NCBI RefSeq assembly: GCF_015291665.1
Contig: NZ_CP030048.1
Location: forward strand, 1,488,001 to 1,552,000
Origin: Bradyrhizobium sp. CCBAU 53338
GTDB lineage: Bacteria; Pseudomonadota; Alphaproteobacteria; Rhizobiales; Xanthobacteraceae
Reading direction: 5' to 3'
Length of the DNA: 64,000 nt
A model generated the notes under the pieces. It was not told where the DNA came from. It was given only the letters and a program-made list of their open reading frames with translations, and searched no databases. The translations under genes were made by a program, and so were the position numbers. The number at the start of each line of letters is the position of its first letter. Position 1 is the first letter of the stretch. Shown here one piece after another: positions 36,405 through 44,832 of the stretch.

Positions 36405-36508
36405 CGTCATTCCGGGATGCGTGCGCAGGCACGCAGGCCTGGAATCCATAACTCCGGCACGTGGATATGGATTCCGGGCTCGCCGCTTCGCGTCGCCCCG
36501 GAATGACG
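36405..36508. repeat. palindromic intergenic repeat (CGTCATTCCGGG type)
   Basis: An about 104-base imperfect palindrome with outer arms cgtcattccggg (36405-36416) and ccccggaatgacg (36496-36508). Internal arms include ggaatccata and tatggattcc. It fills the gap between the SMP-30 and GNAT genes. From memory it is a common Bradyrhizobium intergenic element, a sibling of the repeat at 1227. Confidence 0.75.
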
Positions 36509-36536
36509 ATCAGTCGTTTTCTTGGAGACAACCTCA

Positions 36537-37130
36537 ATGCCTTGGCCCGATCCCGTCACCCTGCGCGGACAGCATGCCCGTCTCGAGCCGCTGTCGAAAG
36601 AGCATCGCGATGGCCTGATGGAGGCCGTGAAGGACGGCGAGCTCTACACGATCTGGTATACCGCGATCCCGACGCCGGAGAACGTGGCCAAGGAGATCGA
36701 CCGACGTCTTGGCCTCCAGGCTGCGGGCTCGATGCTGCCGTTCACCGTGTTCGACGCCGGCGGCAAGATCGTGGGACAGACCACCTACATGAACATCGAT
36801 GCTGCCAATCGCCGCGTCGAGATCGGCTCGACCTGGTATGGCAAGAGCGCGCAGCGCGGGCCGCTGAACACACAGTGCAAGCTGCTGCTGCTGACCCACG
36901 CCTTCGAGACGCTGAACTGCATCGCCGTGGAATTCCGTACGCATTTCTTCAACCACCAGAGCCGCCGCGCCATCGAGCGTCTCGGCGCCAGGCAGGACGG
37001 CATTCTGCGCAGCCACCAGGTCGCGCCGAACGGCACGCTGCGCGATACCGTCGTCTACAGCATCACGGCCGCCGAATGGCCGACGGTGAAGGCACATCTG
37101 AACTATCAACTCAACGAAAAGCCACGCTAG
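36537..37130 (+). CDS. GNAT-family N-acetyltransferase (RimJ/RimL type)
   Basis: A 197-residue acetyltransferase using acetyl-CoA, of the subgroup related to ribosomal-protein acetyltransferases. Typical features are the opening PVTLRGQHARLEPLSKEH, the strand RRVEIGSTWYGKSAQRGPLN and the CoA-binding helix region ending FFNHQSRRAIERLGARQDG. The ATG at 36537 is preferred to an upstream TTG. Target unknown. It precedes the GMC gene by 16 bases and may be co-transcribed. Confidence 0.88.
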   Translation: MPWPDPVTLRGQHARLEPLSKEHRDGLMEAVKDGELYTIWYTAIPTPENVAKEIDRRLGLQAAGSMLPFTVFDAGGKIVGQTTYMNIDAANRRVEIGSTWYGKSAQRGPLNTQCKLLLLTHAFETLNCIAVEFRTHFFNHQSRRAIERLGARQDGILRSHQVAPNGTLRDTVVYSITAAEWPTVKAHLNYQLNEKPR

Positions 37131-37146
37131 GGGCGGCCGAGGCATC

Positions 37147-38793
37147 ATGGATAGATTTGATTATGTGATCATCGGCGCGGGCTCCGCCGGTTGCATCCTC
37201 ACTTCCAGGCTCAGCGAAGACCCGAACGTCAGCGTCTGCGTGCTCGAGGCGGGACCCTCCGACTGGCACCCCTACATCCATCTGCCGGCGGGTTTCATCA
37301 AGACCTTCCACATGAAGAGCATCAACTGGGCCTACCAGCAGGAGGTCGGGCCCTATACCGGCGGACGCAGCATCTATGCGCCGCGCGGCAAGACGCTCGG
37401 CGGCTCGTCCTCGATCAACGGCCACATCTACAATCGCGGCCAGCGCATGGATTTCGATACCTGGGCGCAGATGGGCAATCGCGGCTGGGGCTATGCCGAT
37501 GTGCTGCCTTACTTCAAGCGGCTGGAGAAACGGGTCGGCGAGGGCGACAGCACCTTTCGCGGGCGCGACGGTAATCTCACCGTCACGACGATGGACTGGC
37601 GCGATCCGCTCTGCGAAGCCTTCATGGAAGGCGCGGTCTCGCTCGGCATTCCCCGTAATCCCGATTACAACGGCGCGAAGCAGGAGGGCGTTTCCTACTG
37701 CCAGCGCACCATCGACAAGGGCCTGCGCGTCTCCGGCTCGACCGCGTTCCTGAAGCCTGCGATGAAGCGGCCGAACGTGCACGTGCACACGCACGCGCAT
37801 GCGACCGAGATCATCTTCGAGGGCAAGCGCGCCGTCGGCGTGCGCTACACCAAGGGCGGTCGCGGCGGCACGCCGGTGGAGGTGCGCGCCAACAAGGAAG
37901 TGATCCTCTCCGGCGGCACCTATAATTCGCCGCAGCTCTTGCAGCTCTCCGGCGTCGGCTCGCCCGATCTGCTCAATGCCCACGGCATCCAGGTGCGTCA
38001 CGCGCTGCCGGTCGGCGAAGGCCTGCAGGATCATTACGCCCCGCGCACCGTGGCGCGCGTCAAGGACATCAAGACCATCAACGAGCTTCGCCGCGGCTTC
38101 TCGCTGTGGATCGAGGCGCTGAAATGGGCGACCGCCCGCCGCGGCCTGCTCTCGCTGTCGCCGACCATGGTCTATTGCTTCTGGCACTCGGGCGAGAGCG
38201 CCGACAGCTCCGACCTCCAGCTCACTTTCACGCCGGCCTCTTACAAGGAAGGCGTGCAGGGCCAGCTCGAGGACGAGCCCGGCATGACGGTGGCCTCCTG
38301 GCAGCAGCGCCCGGAGAGCCGTGGCTATGTCCGCATCCGCTCGAATGATCCGTTCGCGGCGCCGATCATCCAGACCAATTATCTCGATGCCGAACTCGAC
38401 CGCCGCGTCATCGTCGGCGGCATGAAGCTCGCGCGCAACCTGCTGAAGAGCGCGCCGCTGTCGCCCTATTACGCCTACGAGGATTTCCCCGGCCCGAACG
38501 TCAACACCGACGACGAATTCCTGCATGCCGCCACCGAGCGCGGCACCACGACGTTCCACCCCGGCTGCACCTGCCGCATGGGCCCGGCGGATTCATCGTG
38601 GGCCGTGGTCGACGACCAACTCCGCGTCCACGGTCTCGAAGGCCTCCGCGTGATCGACGCCTCGGTCATGCCGCGCATGATCTCGGCGAATTTGAACGCC
38701 TCCACCATGATGATCGCCGACCGCGCCTCGGACCTCATTCGCGGCAAGGCCCCAATGGAAGCCGTGCGTATTCCCGACGCCGTGGTGGCTTAA
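37147..38793 (+). CDS. GMC-family oxidoreductase (choline dehydrogenase-like)
   Basis: A 548-residue FAD enzyme oxidising an alcohol to an aldehyde or ketone. The FAD motif is VIIGAGSAGCILTSRLSED with VLEAGPS; the first GMC signature is GKTLGGSSSINGHIYNRG, the second lies around SGGTYNSPQLLQLSGVG. The active-site His is in HPGCTCRMG, and the end reads LNASTMMIADRASDLI. No Tat or Sec signal, so it is cytosolic or membrane-associated. It could act on choline-like or polyethylene-glycol-like alcohols; no betaine genes are nearby. Confidence 0.93.
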   Translation: MDRFDYVIIGAGSAGCILTSRLSEDPNVSVCVLEAGPSDWHPYIHLPAGFIKTFHMKSINWAYQQEVGPYTGGRSIYAPRGKTLGGSSSINGHIYNRGQRMDFDTWAQMGNRGWGYADVLPYFKRLEKRVGEGDSTFRGRDGNLTVTTMDWRDPLCEAFMEGAVSLGIPRNPDYNGAKQEGVSYCQRTIDKGLRVSGSTAFLKPAMKRPNVHVHTHAHATEIIFEGKRAVGVRYTKGGRGGTPVEVRANKEVILSGGTYNSPQLLQLSGVGSPDLLNAHGIQVRHALPVGEGLQDHYAPRTVARVKDIKTINELRRGFSLWIEALKWATARRGLLSLSPTMVYCFWHSGESADSSDLQLTFTPASYKEGVQGQLEDEPGMTVASWQQRPESRGYVRIRSNDPFAAPIIQTNYLDAELDRRVIVGGMKLARNLLKSAPLSPYYAYEDFPGPNVNTDDEFLHAATERGTTTFHPGCTCRMGPADSSWAVVDDQLRVHGLEGLRVIDASVMPRMISANLNASTMMIADRASDLIRGKAPMEAVRIPDAVVA

Positions 38794-38800
38794 GATTTCG

Positions 38801-38911
38801 TCGGGTGGGTTAGCTTGCGGCTGCGCAAAGCGCAGTCGGCTAGCGTAATCCACCGCGTCTCTCATCGCGGAAACGAGAGAGGTGGGTTACGCTGGCGCCA
38901 ACCCACCCTGC
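38801..38911. repeat. GGGTGGGTTAG-type repeat, copy 1
   Basis: An about 111-base imperfect palindrome starting tcgggtgggttagc and ending ccaacccaccctgc, with a nested stem ggctgcgcaaagcgcag. Copies of the same family lie at 61294-61328 and 63396-63506. It follows the GMC stop by a few bases and may act as its terminator. Confidence 0.75.
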
Positions 38912-38924
38912 CAACTTCATTCGG

Positions 38925-39663
38925 ATTTGCCCGTCGGGCAAAACACCCCGCCGCGCGTCAATCCTTCCCCGCAAAAATATTCCACTTTACCGAAATTCGG
39001 AATTGCGGCATAACTCGAAACAGCCCGGCCCGTTGATGAGGGGCGGTTCGCGAGTCGTTCGAAACGCGGGCCGGGTTGCGGTGGACGCGGCAGCGTCGGC
39101 ACGGACGGTGAAGGGCAGGGCGGATTGCTCTCCGTGAGCCCAAATCGTCGTGTGGACGGACGGCGCTGAACGCGTACGGCAAAACCGTGTGGTCCTGACC
39201 GTCGTTGCTACGGTCAAGCTCTTGCGAAGGCGGCATGCGCGTCAACCGGCGTGGTGCCGGTGAATTTCGCAAGGACGAGGGAGGCCAGAAGGAATTCGGC
39301 TCCCGGGAGAGCACGGCATAAGCCGTCCGACCACTGCGCAGGGAAGGCCGTGTGTTCGGCTTCACCTGTATGCCGCTGTGCATTTCTCATTGCGCTACAT
39401 GCGCACAGCGGACCGTGGGTGCCAGCCGGCACCCGGCCTTCCCTGCGCCCTCCGTTCGAAGAGGGTGCGACAGACGAAGCAAAGCTCGGGCGAGATGCGC
39501 CGCGAGGACGCGAAGATGTGTCTGCGCACCCCTTACTGTCATCCGTGCGGCCAGCGCGCAATTGCGCACCAGGACCGGGCGATCCATTGTTCCAGAGCTT
39601 GTTGTGATTGAATCGAGAAGCCGCGGCGTACCGGATGCCCCGGTCAAGCCGGGGCATGACACC
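38925..39663. repeat. long mosaic dispersed repeat, gene-free
   Basis: This region of about 740 bases has many overlapping open frames but none that looks like a gene. It begins with the repeat core gcccgtcgggcaaaacac (38929-38946), also found in the elements at 7307 and 60628, and ends with a strong hairpin (39634-39656). The translations, such as EHTAFPAQWSDGLCRALPGAEF on the minus strand, recur in my memory as spurious proteins across Bradyrhizobium and Rhodopseudomonas genomes, which marks it as a large dispersed repeat. Confidence 0.65.
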
Positions 39664-39707
39664 GTCAGTGTGGCTGCAGCGACGTGCGACCGCAGGAGCG
39701 CTCGCCC

Positions 39708-40550
39708 TTACACTTCACGTCGGCTCAAGAATGCCAGTCGCTCGAACAGATGCACGTCCTGCTCGTTCTTGAGCAGCGCGCCGTGCAGCGGCGGGATCAG
39801 CTTGCGCGGGTCGCGCTCGCGCAGCTGCTCGACGCTCATGTCCTCGTTGAGCAGCAGCTTGAGCCAGTCGAGCAGCTCCGAGGTCGACGGCTTCTTCTTC
39901 AGGCCGGGCACCTCGCGCACCTCGAAGAAGATGCGCAGCGCCTCCTCGACCAGGCGCTTCTTGATGCCGGGGAAGTGGACGTCGACGATGCGGCCCATCG
40001 TGTCGGCGTCCGGAAACTTGATGTAGTGGAAGAAGCAGCGGCGCAGGAAGGCGTCCGGCAGCTCCTTCTCGTTGTTCGAGGTGATCATCATGATCGGGCG
40101 CTGCTTGGCCTTGATGGTCTCGCCGGTCTCGTAGACATGGAACTCCATGCGGTCGAGCTCGAGCAGCAGATCGTTCGGAAATTCGATGTCGGCCTTGTCG
40201 ATTTCGTCGATCAGCAGCACCGGGCGCTGCTCGGCGGTGAAGGCTTCCCACAGCTTGCCGCGCTTGATGTAGTTCTTGATATCCGAGACGCGCGCATCGC
40301 CGAGCTGGCTGTCGCGCAGGCGCGACACCGCGTCGTATTCGTAGAGGCCCTGCTGCGCCTTGGTGGTGGACTTGATGTGCCAGGTCAGCAGCGGTGCGTT
40401 CAGCGCCTTCGCCACTTCCTCGGCCAGAACAGTCTTGCCGGTGCCGGGCTCGCCCTTGATGAGGAGCGGGCGCTCCAGCACGATCGAGGCATTGACGGCG
40501 ACCTTGAGATCGTCGGTCGCAACATAGTCCTTGGTGCCCGTAAATTTCAT
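39708..40550 (-). CDS. MoxR-family AAA+ ATPase
   Basis: A 280-residue chaperone-like ATPase: Walker A GEPGTGKTVLAEEVAKAL, Walker B RPVLLIDEIDKAD, sensor MMITSNNEKELPDAFLRRC and a helical lid. MoxR proteins work with von Willebrand factor A partners to mature or insert metal cofactors, and a CoxE-like VWA gene lies 460 bases away, divergent. The ATG at 40550 begins MKFTGTKDY; upstream codons are not protein-like. Confidence 0.93.
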   Translation of the reverse strand: MKFTGTKDYVATDDLKVAVNASIVLERPLLIKGEPGTGKTVLAEEVAKALNAPLLTWHIKSTTKAQQGLYEYDAVSRLRDSQLGDARVSDIKNYIKRGKLWEAFTAEQRPVLLIDEIDKADIEFPNDLLLELDRMEFHVYETGETIKAKQRPIMMITSNNEKELPDAFLRRCFFHYIKFPDADTMGRIVDVHFPGIKKRLVEEALRIFFEVREVPGLKKKPSTSELLDWLKLLLNEDMSVEQLRERDPRKLIPPLHGALLKNEQDVHLFERLAFLSRREV

Positions 40551-40643
40551 TGCGCGTCCTTGTTGGTCGTCGGCCGGGAGAGCGCCCCGGTCGCGACAGG
40601 GGAGCGGCCGCACGCGGCACCCGCTCCTGGTTCGGTCAGGCTT

Positions 40644-40889
40644 TCAGACCCGTCTTATCAGCGAAAGGATGACCAGCACAATCACCGCGCCGATCGTGGC
40701 ATCCACGATGGCGCCGATCGTGCCGGTGGCGAGCTCGATGTGCAGTTGGGGCAGCACCCAGCCGGCCACCAGCGCGCCGATGATGCCGACGACGATGTTG
40801 CCGATCAGCCCAAATCCCGCCCCGTGGACAATCTTGCCGGCCAGCCAGCCGGCTATCGCACCAATGATGAGCGCTGCGATAATTCCCAT
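40644..40889 (-). CDS. GlsB/YeaQ/YmgE family membrane protein
   Basis: An 81-residue transglycosylase-associated-type membrane protein with three hydrophobic segments: MGIIAALIIGAIAGWLAGKI, GLIGNIVVGIIGALVAGWVL and GAIVDATIGAVIVLVILSLI. The family is small, stress-linked and of unknown function. The ATG at 40889 is preferred to a TTG five codons upstream. It may be co-transcribed with the MoxR gene downstream, 93 bases away. Confidence 0.9.
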   Translation of the reverse strand: MGIIAALIIGAIAGWLAGKIVHGAGFGLIGNIVVGIIGALVAGWVLPQLHIELATGTIGAIVDATIGAVIVLVILSLIRRV

Positions 40890-41012
40890 TGCAAACGTCC
40901 CCAAAACAAACCTGTGACGCCCTCAATTCTAGAGCAAATAGCCTCCCGGTCCAGCGCCCGGCGCTGCCCTCCGCCCCTTGACGTTCGCCCCCCGACGGGC
41001 AATCTGTCATCC

Positions 41013-42188
41013 ATGTTCCTGCAATTCTTCACTTCTCTGCGCGATGCGCAGGTCCCCGTGACGCTGCGCGAATACCTCACGCTGATGGAGGCGCTCGACG
41101 CTGATCTGTCGGACTATTCGGTCGAGAATTTCTACTATCTGTCGCGCACCTCGCTGGTGAAGGACGAGCGCAATCTCGACAAGTTCGACCGCGTGTTCGG
41201 CACGGTGTTCAAGGGGCTGGAAAGCCTGCTCGACGCCATGGAGAAGGCGGAGATCCCCGAGGAGTGGCTGAAGAAGCTCGCCGAGAAATACCTCAGCGAG
41301 GAGGAGAAGAAGCAGATCGAGGCCATGGGCTGGGACAAGCTCATGGAGACCTTGAAGAAGCGCCTCGAGGAACAGAAGGGCCGGCACCAGGGCGGCTCGA
41401 AATGGATCGGCACCGCCGGCACCTCGCCGTTCGGCGCGCACGGCTACAATCCCGAAGGCGTTCGCATCGGCCAGGAGAAGAACCGCAACAACCGCGCCGT
41501 GAAGGTGTGGGACAAGCGCGAGTTCAAGGATCTCGACGGCAATGTCGAGCTCGGCATCCGCAACATCAAGGTGGCGTTGCGGCGCCTGCGCAAATTCGCG
41601 CGTACCGGCGCGCCTGACGAACTCGATCTCGACACCACCATTCGCGAGACCGCCAATCACGGCTATCTCGACGTTCACATGCGCCCCGAACGGCGCAATG
41701 CGGTGAAGCTCCTGGTGTTCTTCGACATCGGCGGGTCCATGGATTCGCATATCGAGCAGGTCGAGGAGCTGTTCTCGGCGGCGAAGAGCGAGTTCAAGCA
41801 CATGGAGTATTTCTACTTCCACAACTGCCTCTATGAAGGCGTGTGGAAGCAGAACAAGCGCCGCTTCACCGATCGTACGCCGACCTGGGACGTGCTGCAC
41901 AAATACCCGCACGACTACAAGGTCGTGTTCGTCGGCGATGCCTCGATGTCGCCTTACGAGATCATGGTGCCGGGCGGCTCGGTCGAGCACGTCAACGAGG
42001 AGCCCGGCTCGGTCTGGCTCGACCGCATCATTCGCACCTATCCGCATACTGTGTGGCTCAATCCGGTCGCGCAGAAGCACTGGGACTATTCGGAATCCAC
42101 CACCATCATCAAACGGATCTTCGCCAACCGCATGTACCCGATCACGATCGAAGGTCTGGAGAATGCGATGAAGGAACTGACGCACTAG
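41013..42188 (+). CDS. CoxE-like von Willebrand factor A domain protein
   Basis: A 391-residue VWA protein of the CoxE-like type. The N-terminal half is helical and highly charged (SEEEKKQIEAMGWDKLMETL), then the VWA domain begins VKLLVFFDIGGSMDSHIEQV, with the metal site in DxGGS form rather than the usual DxSxS. A later conserved stretch is FHNCLYEGVWKQNKRR and VVFVGDASMSPYE. It is the usual partner of MoxR ATPases, here divergent from one. Probably cytosolic, acting in protein or cofactor assembly. Confidence 0.92.
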   Translation: MFLQFFTSLRDAQVPVTLREYLTLMEALDADLSDYSVENFYYLSRTSLVKDERNLDKFDRVFGTVFKGLESLLDAMEKAEIPEEWLKKLAEKYLSEEEKKQIEAMGWDKLMETLKKRLEEQKGRHQGGSKWIGTAGTSPFGAHGYNPEGVRIGQEKNRNNRAVKVWDKREFKDLDGNVELGIRNIKVALRRLRKFARTGAPDELDLDTTIRETANHGYLDVHMRPERRNAVKLLVFFDIGGSMDSHIEQVEELFSAAKSEFKHMEYFYFHNCLYEGVWKQNKRRFTDRTPTWDVLHKYPHDYKVVFVGDASMSPYEIMVPGGSVEHVNEEPGSVWLDRIIRTYPHTVWLNPVAQKHWDYSESTTIIKRIFANRMYPITIEGLENAMKELTH

Positions 42189-42220
42189 CTGCAGGCTCGG
42201 CCGACAAGAGGGAGAAGCAT

Positions 42221-42634
42221 ATGCCCCAAAACATCACCCGCGGCATCAAGGCGCTGATCGACGAGGCCAATGCCGAGATCGAGACGCTCTCCGCCGTGGA
42301 CGCCATCGAGATTTCCAAGAACGGCGACGTCGTCATCGTCGACATCAGAGACCCCCGCGAGATCGAGCGCGACGGCCGCATCCCCGGCGCGTTCTCCTGC
42401 ACTCGCGGCATGCTCGAATTCTGGATCGATCCGCAGAGCCCGTACGCCAAGCCGATCTTCCAGGAAGACAAGAAGTTCGTGTTCCACTGCGCCGGCGGCC
42501 TGCGCTCCGCGCTCGCGGCCAAGACCGCAAAGGACATGGGCCTGAAGCCCGTCGCCCACATCGCCGGCGGCTTCGCCGCCTGGCGCGACGCCGGTGGGCC
42601 GACGGAGCAGTGGGAGCCGAAGAAGAAGGGGTGA
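42221..42634 (+). CDS. rhodanese-like sulfurtransferase
   Basis: A 137-residue single-domain rhodanese. The active-site Cys is in FVFHCAGGLRSALAA (loop C-A-G-G-L-R), and the fold elements VVIVDIRDPREIERDGRIPGA and AHIAGGFAAWRDAGGP are typical. It transfers sulfane sulfur or binds persulfides. The ATG at 42221 follows gggag. It lies 32 bases after the VWA gene and 200 bases before a second sulfurtransferase. Confidence 0.9.
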   Translation: MPQNITRGIKALIDEANAEIETLSAVDAIEISKNGDVVIVDIRDPREIERDGRIPGAFSCTRGMLEFWIDPQSPYAKPIFQEDKKFVFHCAGGLRSALAAKTAKDMGLKPVAHIAGGFAAWRDAGGPTEQWEPKKKG

Positions 42635-42656
42635 GGAGGAGCTGTTGCGCTCTCCA

Positions 42657-42771
42657 CTCGTCATTCCCCGCGAAAGCGGAGAGTCCAGTACGCGGCGGCC
42701 TATCTGTTGAGTCACGGCCGTTTCGGCGTACTGGATCGCCCGTCAAGCCGGGCGATGACAGCAGAGTTCGA
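42657..42771. repeat. palindromic intergenic repeat
   Basis: An about 115-base imperfect palindrome: outer parts cgtcattccccgcgaaagcgg and gtcaagccgggcgatgac, with inner arms ccagtacg and cgtactgg. It shares its right arm with the hairpins at 4062 and 39634. It fills the gap between the two rhodanese genes. Confidence 0.7.
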
Positions 42772-42833
42772 CGCGTGCTGCTTCAATCTCGCTCGCGCTG
42801 TGCGCGCCCCGGAATGACCACAAGGAAAGACCA

Positions 42834-43688
42834 ATGACCGCCGCCGATCCCCTCGTCTCCACCGAATGGCTCGCCGCCCACATCAACGACGCCAACGTCA
42901 AAGTGCTCGACGCCAGCTTCAAGTTGCCGGGCGTGCTGCCACTGCCGAAGGATGATTATCTCGCCGCGCATCTGCCTGATGCCGCGTTCTTCGACGTCGA
43001 TGCGGTGTCGGATCACTCCAACCCGTTGCCGCACATGTATCCGAGCGCGGAGCAGTTCGGCCGCGATGTCGGCAATCTCGGCATCTCCAATGCCGACACC
43101 GTCGTGCTCTACGATGCCGGCGGCTGGGTCGCGGCGCCGCGCGCGTGGTGGATGTTCCTGGCCTTCGGCCACGGCAATGTGCGCATCCTCAATGGCGGCC
43201 TGAAGAAATGGCGCGCCGAGGGACGCCCCGTGGAGAGCGGCGAAGTGAAGCCGAAGGCGGCGACGTTCAACGCGAGCTACGATCCGAAGCGCGTGCGCAG
43301 CATGCAGCAACTGGTCGCCAATGTCGAAAGCCGAGCGGAGCAGGTGATCGACGCGCGCGCCGCCGACCGCTTCGAAGGCCGCGCGCCCGAGCCGCGCGCA
43401 GGCATCCGCTCCGGTCACATCCCCGGTGCGCGCAACGTACCTTATGGCCAGCTGTTCGATGCCGCGACCGGCACGATGAAGCCGCTCGACGATCTGCGCG
43501 CCGCCTTCACCGGGGCTGGCGTCAAGCTCGATGCACCAATCGTCACGAGCTGCGGCTCCGGCGTCTCTGCCGGCGTGCTGACGCTCGCGCTGTATCGCTT
43601 GGGCGTTACCGACACCGCGCTCTATGACGGCTCGTGGTCGGAATGGGGCCAGGAGAAGGGCCCGCCGATCGCGACCGGGCCGGCGTAA
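42834..43688 (+). CDS. sseA: 3-mercaptopyruvate sulfurtransferase
   Basis: A 284-residue tandem rhodanese protein. The N-terminal domain is inactive (DDYLAAHLPDAAFFDVD, AGGWVAAPRAWWMFLAFGH) and the C-terminal domain carries the active Cys in VTSCGSGVSAGVLTLALYRLG; the CGSGV loop is the signature of mercaptopyruvate rather than thiosulfate specificity. It transfers sulfur from 3-mercaptopyruvate to thiols or cyanide. The end DGSWSEWGQ is typical. Confidence 0.92.
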   Translation: MTAADPLVSTEWLAAHINDANVKVLDASFKLPGVLPLPKDDYLAAHLPDAAFFDVDAVSDHSNPLPHMYPSAEQFGRDVGNLGISNADTVVLYDAGGWVAAPRAWWMFLAFGHGNVRILNGGLKKWRAEGRPVESGEVKPKAATFNASYDPKRVRSMQQLVANVESRAEQVIDARAADRFEGRAPEPRAGIRSGHIPGARNVPYGQLFDAATGTMKPLDDLRAAFTGAGVKLDAPIVTSCGSGVSAGVLTLALYRLGVTDTALYDGSWSEWGQEKGPPIATGPA

Positions 43689-43701
43689 CCCCGTCGCGAG
43701 G

Positions 43702-44469
43702 TCAGCGCGCGCGGGCGACCGTCGTGGCGAGCGTCTGCTGTTGCTGGCCGAACGGATCGAGCGCCTGCTGGATCTGCTGAGGCGGCGGGCGTCGCACGAT
43801 GCGGTGACGCTTCTTGGGCTTGTGCGCGCGCGGCTTGCTCTCGGGCGCCGTGCTGGCGGCCTTCGGTTTCGCCGGCGCGAGGTCGTTCAGCGCCGCAACC
43901 CTTGCCGCGGCAAGGTCGCTCACGCGCGATGCCAGTGCCGGTGTCGCGGTTCGCGGCACGTCGGTGGCGGACAACGTTGGGGCCGGCGTCGCCGCGGCGA
44001 TGGAGACGGTCGTGTCGGCCGGGGTCAGTGTGTCGGTGGGCGCGGGAGCCGCGGTCTCGATCGGGGCTGGCTCGGGAGCCGGCGCTTCGACGGCGGGCGT
44101 AGTCGTCTCTGCAGCCGGCGCAATGGCAGCGACCTGGGCCTCGGGCTGGGTTTCGAGCGTCACTGCGGCCATCTGCTCGGGGCCGGTCTCGACCGCGGGC
44201 AGCCCGATGCTCGGGATTTGCTCGGGCATCGCAAGCGCCGCCTCATTGGCATCAGGCGGGGCCGGCTCCACGCGCAGCGCTGCAAGCACCGGCTGGGCCG
44301 GTTCGGGGCTCTGCGCGAACACCTGCTCCTGCGGACCGTTCCGCCAGGAGGGGTTGCTGACGTACTGCTCGTGGCTCGCCCGCAGCAGCGAGGCGGCGCC
44401 CAAGCCGAACACCAGAATGGAGGTAGACACCAGGATCGCGGCAAGCAGGAAGCGAAAGCCGGGAAGCAT
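43702..44469 (-). CDS. proline/alanine-rich single-pass membrane protein, unknown
   Basis: A 255-residue protein with one N-terminal transmembrane segment (FLLAAILVSTSILVFGLGAASLL) and a long low-complexity Ala/Pro/Thr/Glu-rich part (about residues 50-200), ending in a basic Lys/Arg tail and a Gln-rich end. The low-complexity part probably spans the periplasm like a TonB-type linker. The start at 44469 gives a clean membrane anchor; a longer start at 44523 is possible. No family recognised. Confidence 0.7.
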   Translation of the reverse strand: MLPGFRFLLAAILVSTSILVFGLGAASLLRASHEQYVSNPSWRNGPQEQVFAQSPEPAQPVLAALRVEPAPPDANEAALAMPEQIPSIGLPAVETGPEQMAAVTLETQPEAQVAAIAPAAETTTPAVEAPAPEPAPIETAAPAPTDTLTPADTTVSIAAATPAPTLSATDVPRTATPALASRVSDLAAARVAALNDLAPAKPKAASTAPESKPRAHKPKKRHRIVRRPPPQQIQQALDPFGQQQQTLATTVARAR

Positions 44470-44832
44470 CGACGGATTACGAATTTCCGCCCCGGCGGCG
44501 TATGGCCAGGGCCCATGAGCCATTTGAACGCGGTGACGGTACTGGGTGCCGCGTTCGCCACGCAGGAATTCGAGCTCAAAGCGGTGGCGAATCAGGCTGA
44601 TTCGACCATATCGCAACGTCTCTGCGCCGTTCCGTAAAAATCAGGGCTGATGCTCCGGCAATCTACGGCAAAATGCGATTTCCGCCCCGTGATGCAACGG
44701 AGCAACTGTGTGCGATTGCATCACAAATCGCTAAATCAGGCACAGATCAGCAGGTTATGTCTTGAATGTGCCGCTATCTTCGGTCATGTGGCCGTCAACG
44801 GCTCGGACGGGGCCCGGGGACTTACAAGAGCG
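44470..44832. promoter_or_regulatory. 363-base divergent promoter region
   Basis: The gap between the divergent proline-rich membrane protein gene and the L,D-transpeptidase gene. I see no gene in it. It contains a dyad with perfect 6-base arms, gcgatt / aatcgc, around 44712-44732, and is less GC-rich than its flanks near 44690-44780, so promoters for both genes probably lie here. Confidence 0.4.

Noticed and set aside
38958..39657. Several open frames of 60-220 codons
   Set aside because: They lie in a dispersed repeat, overlap in many frames and have no conserved protein character; treated as repeat DNA.
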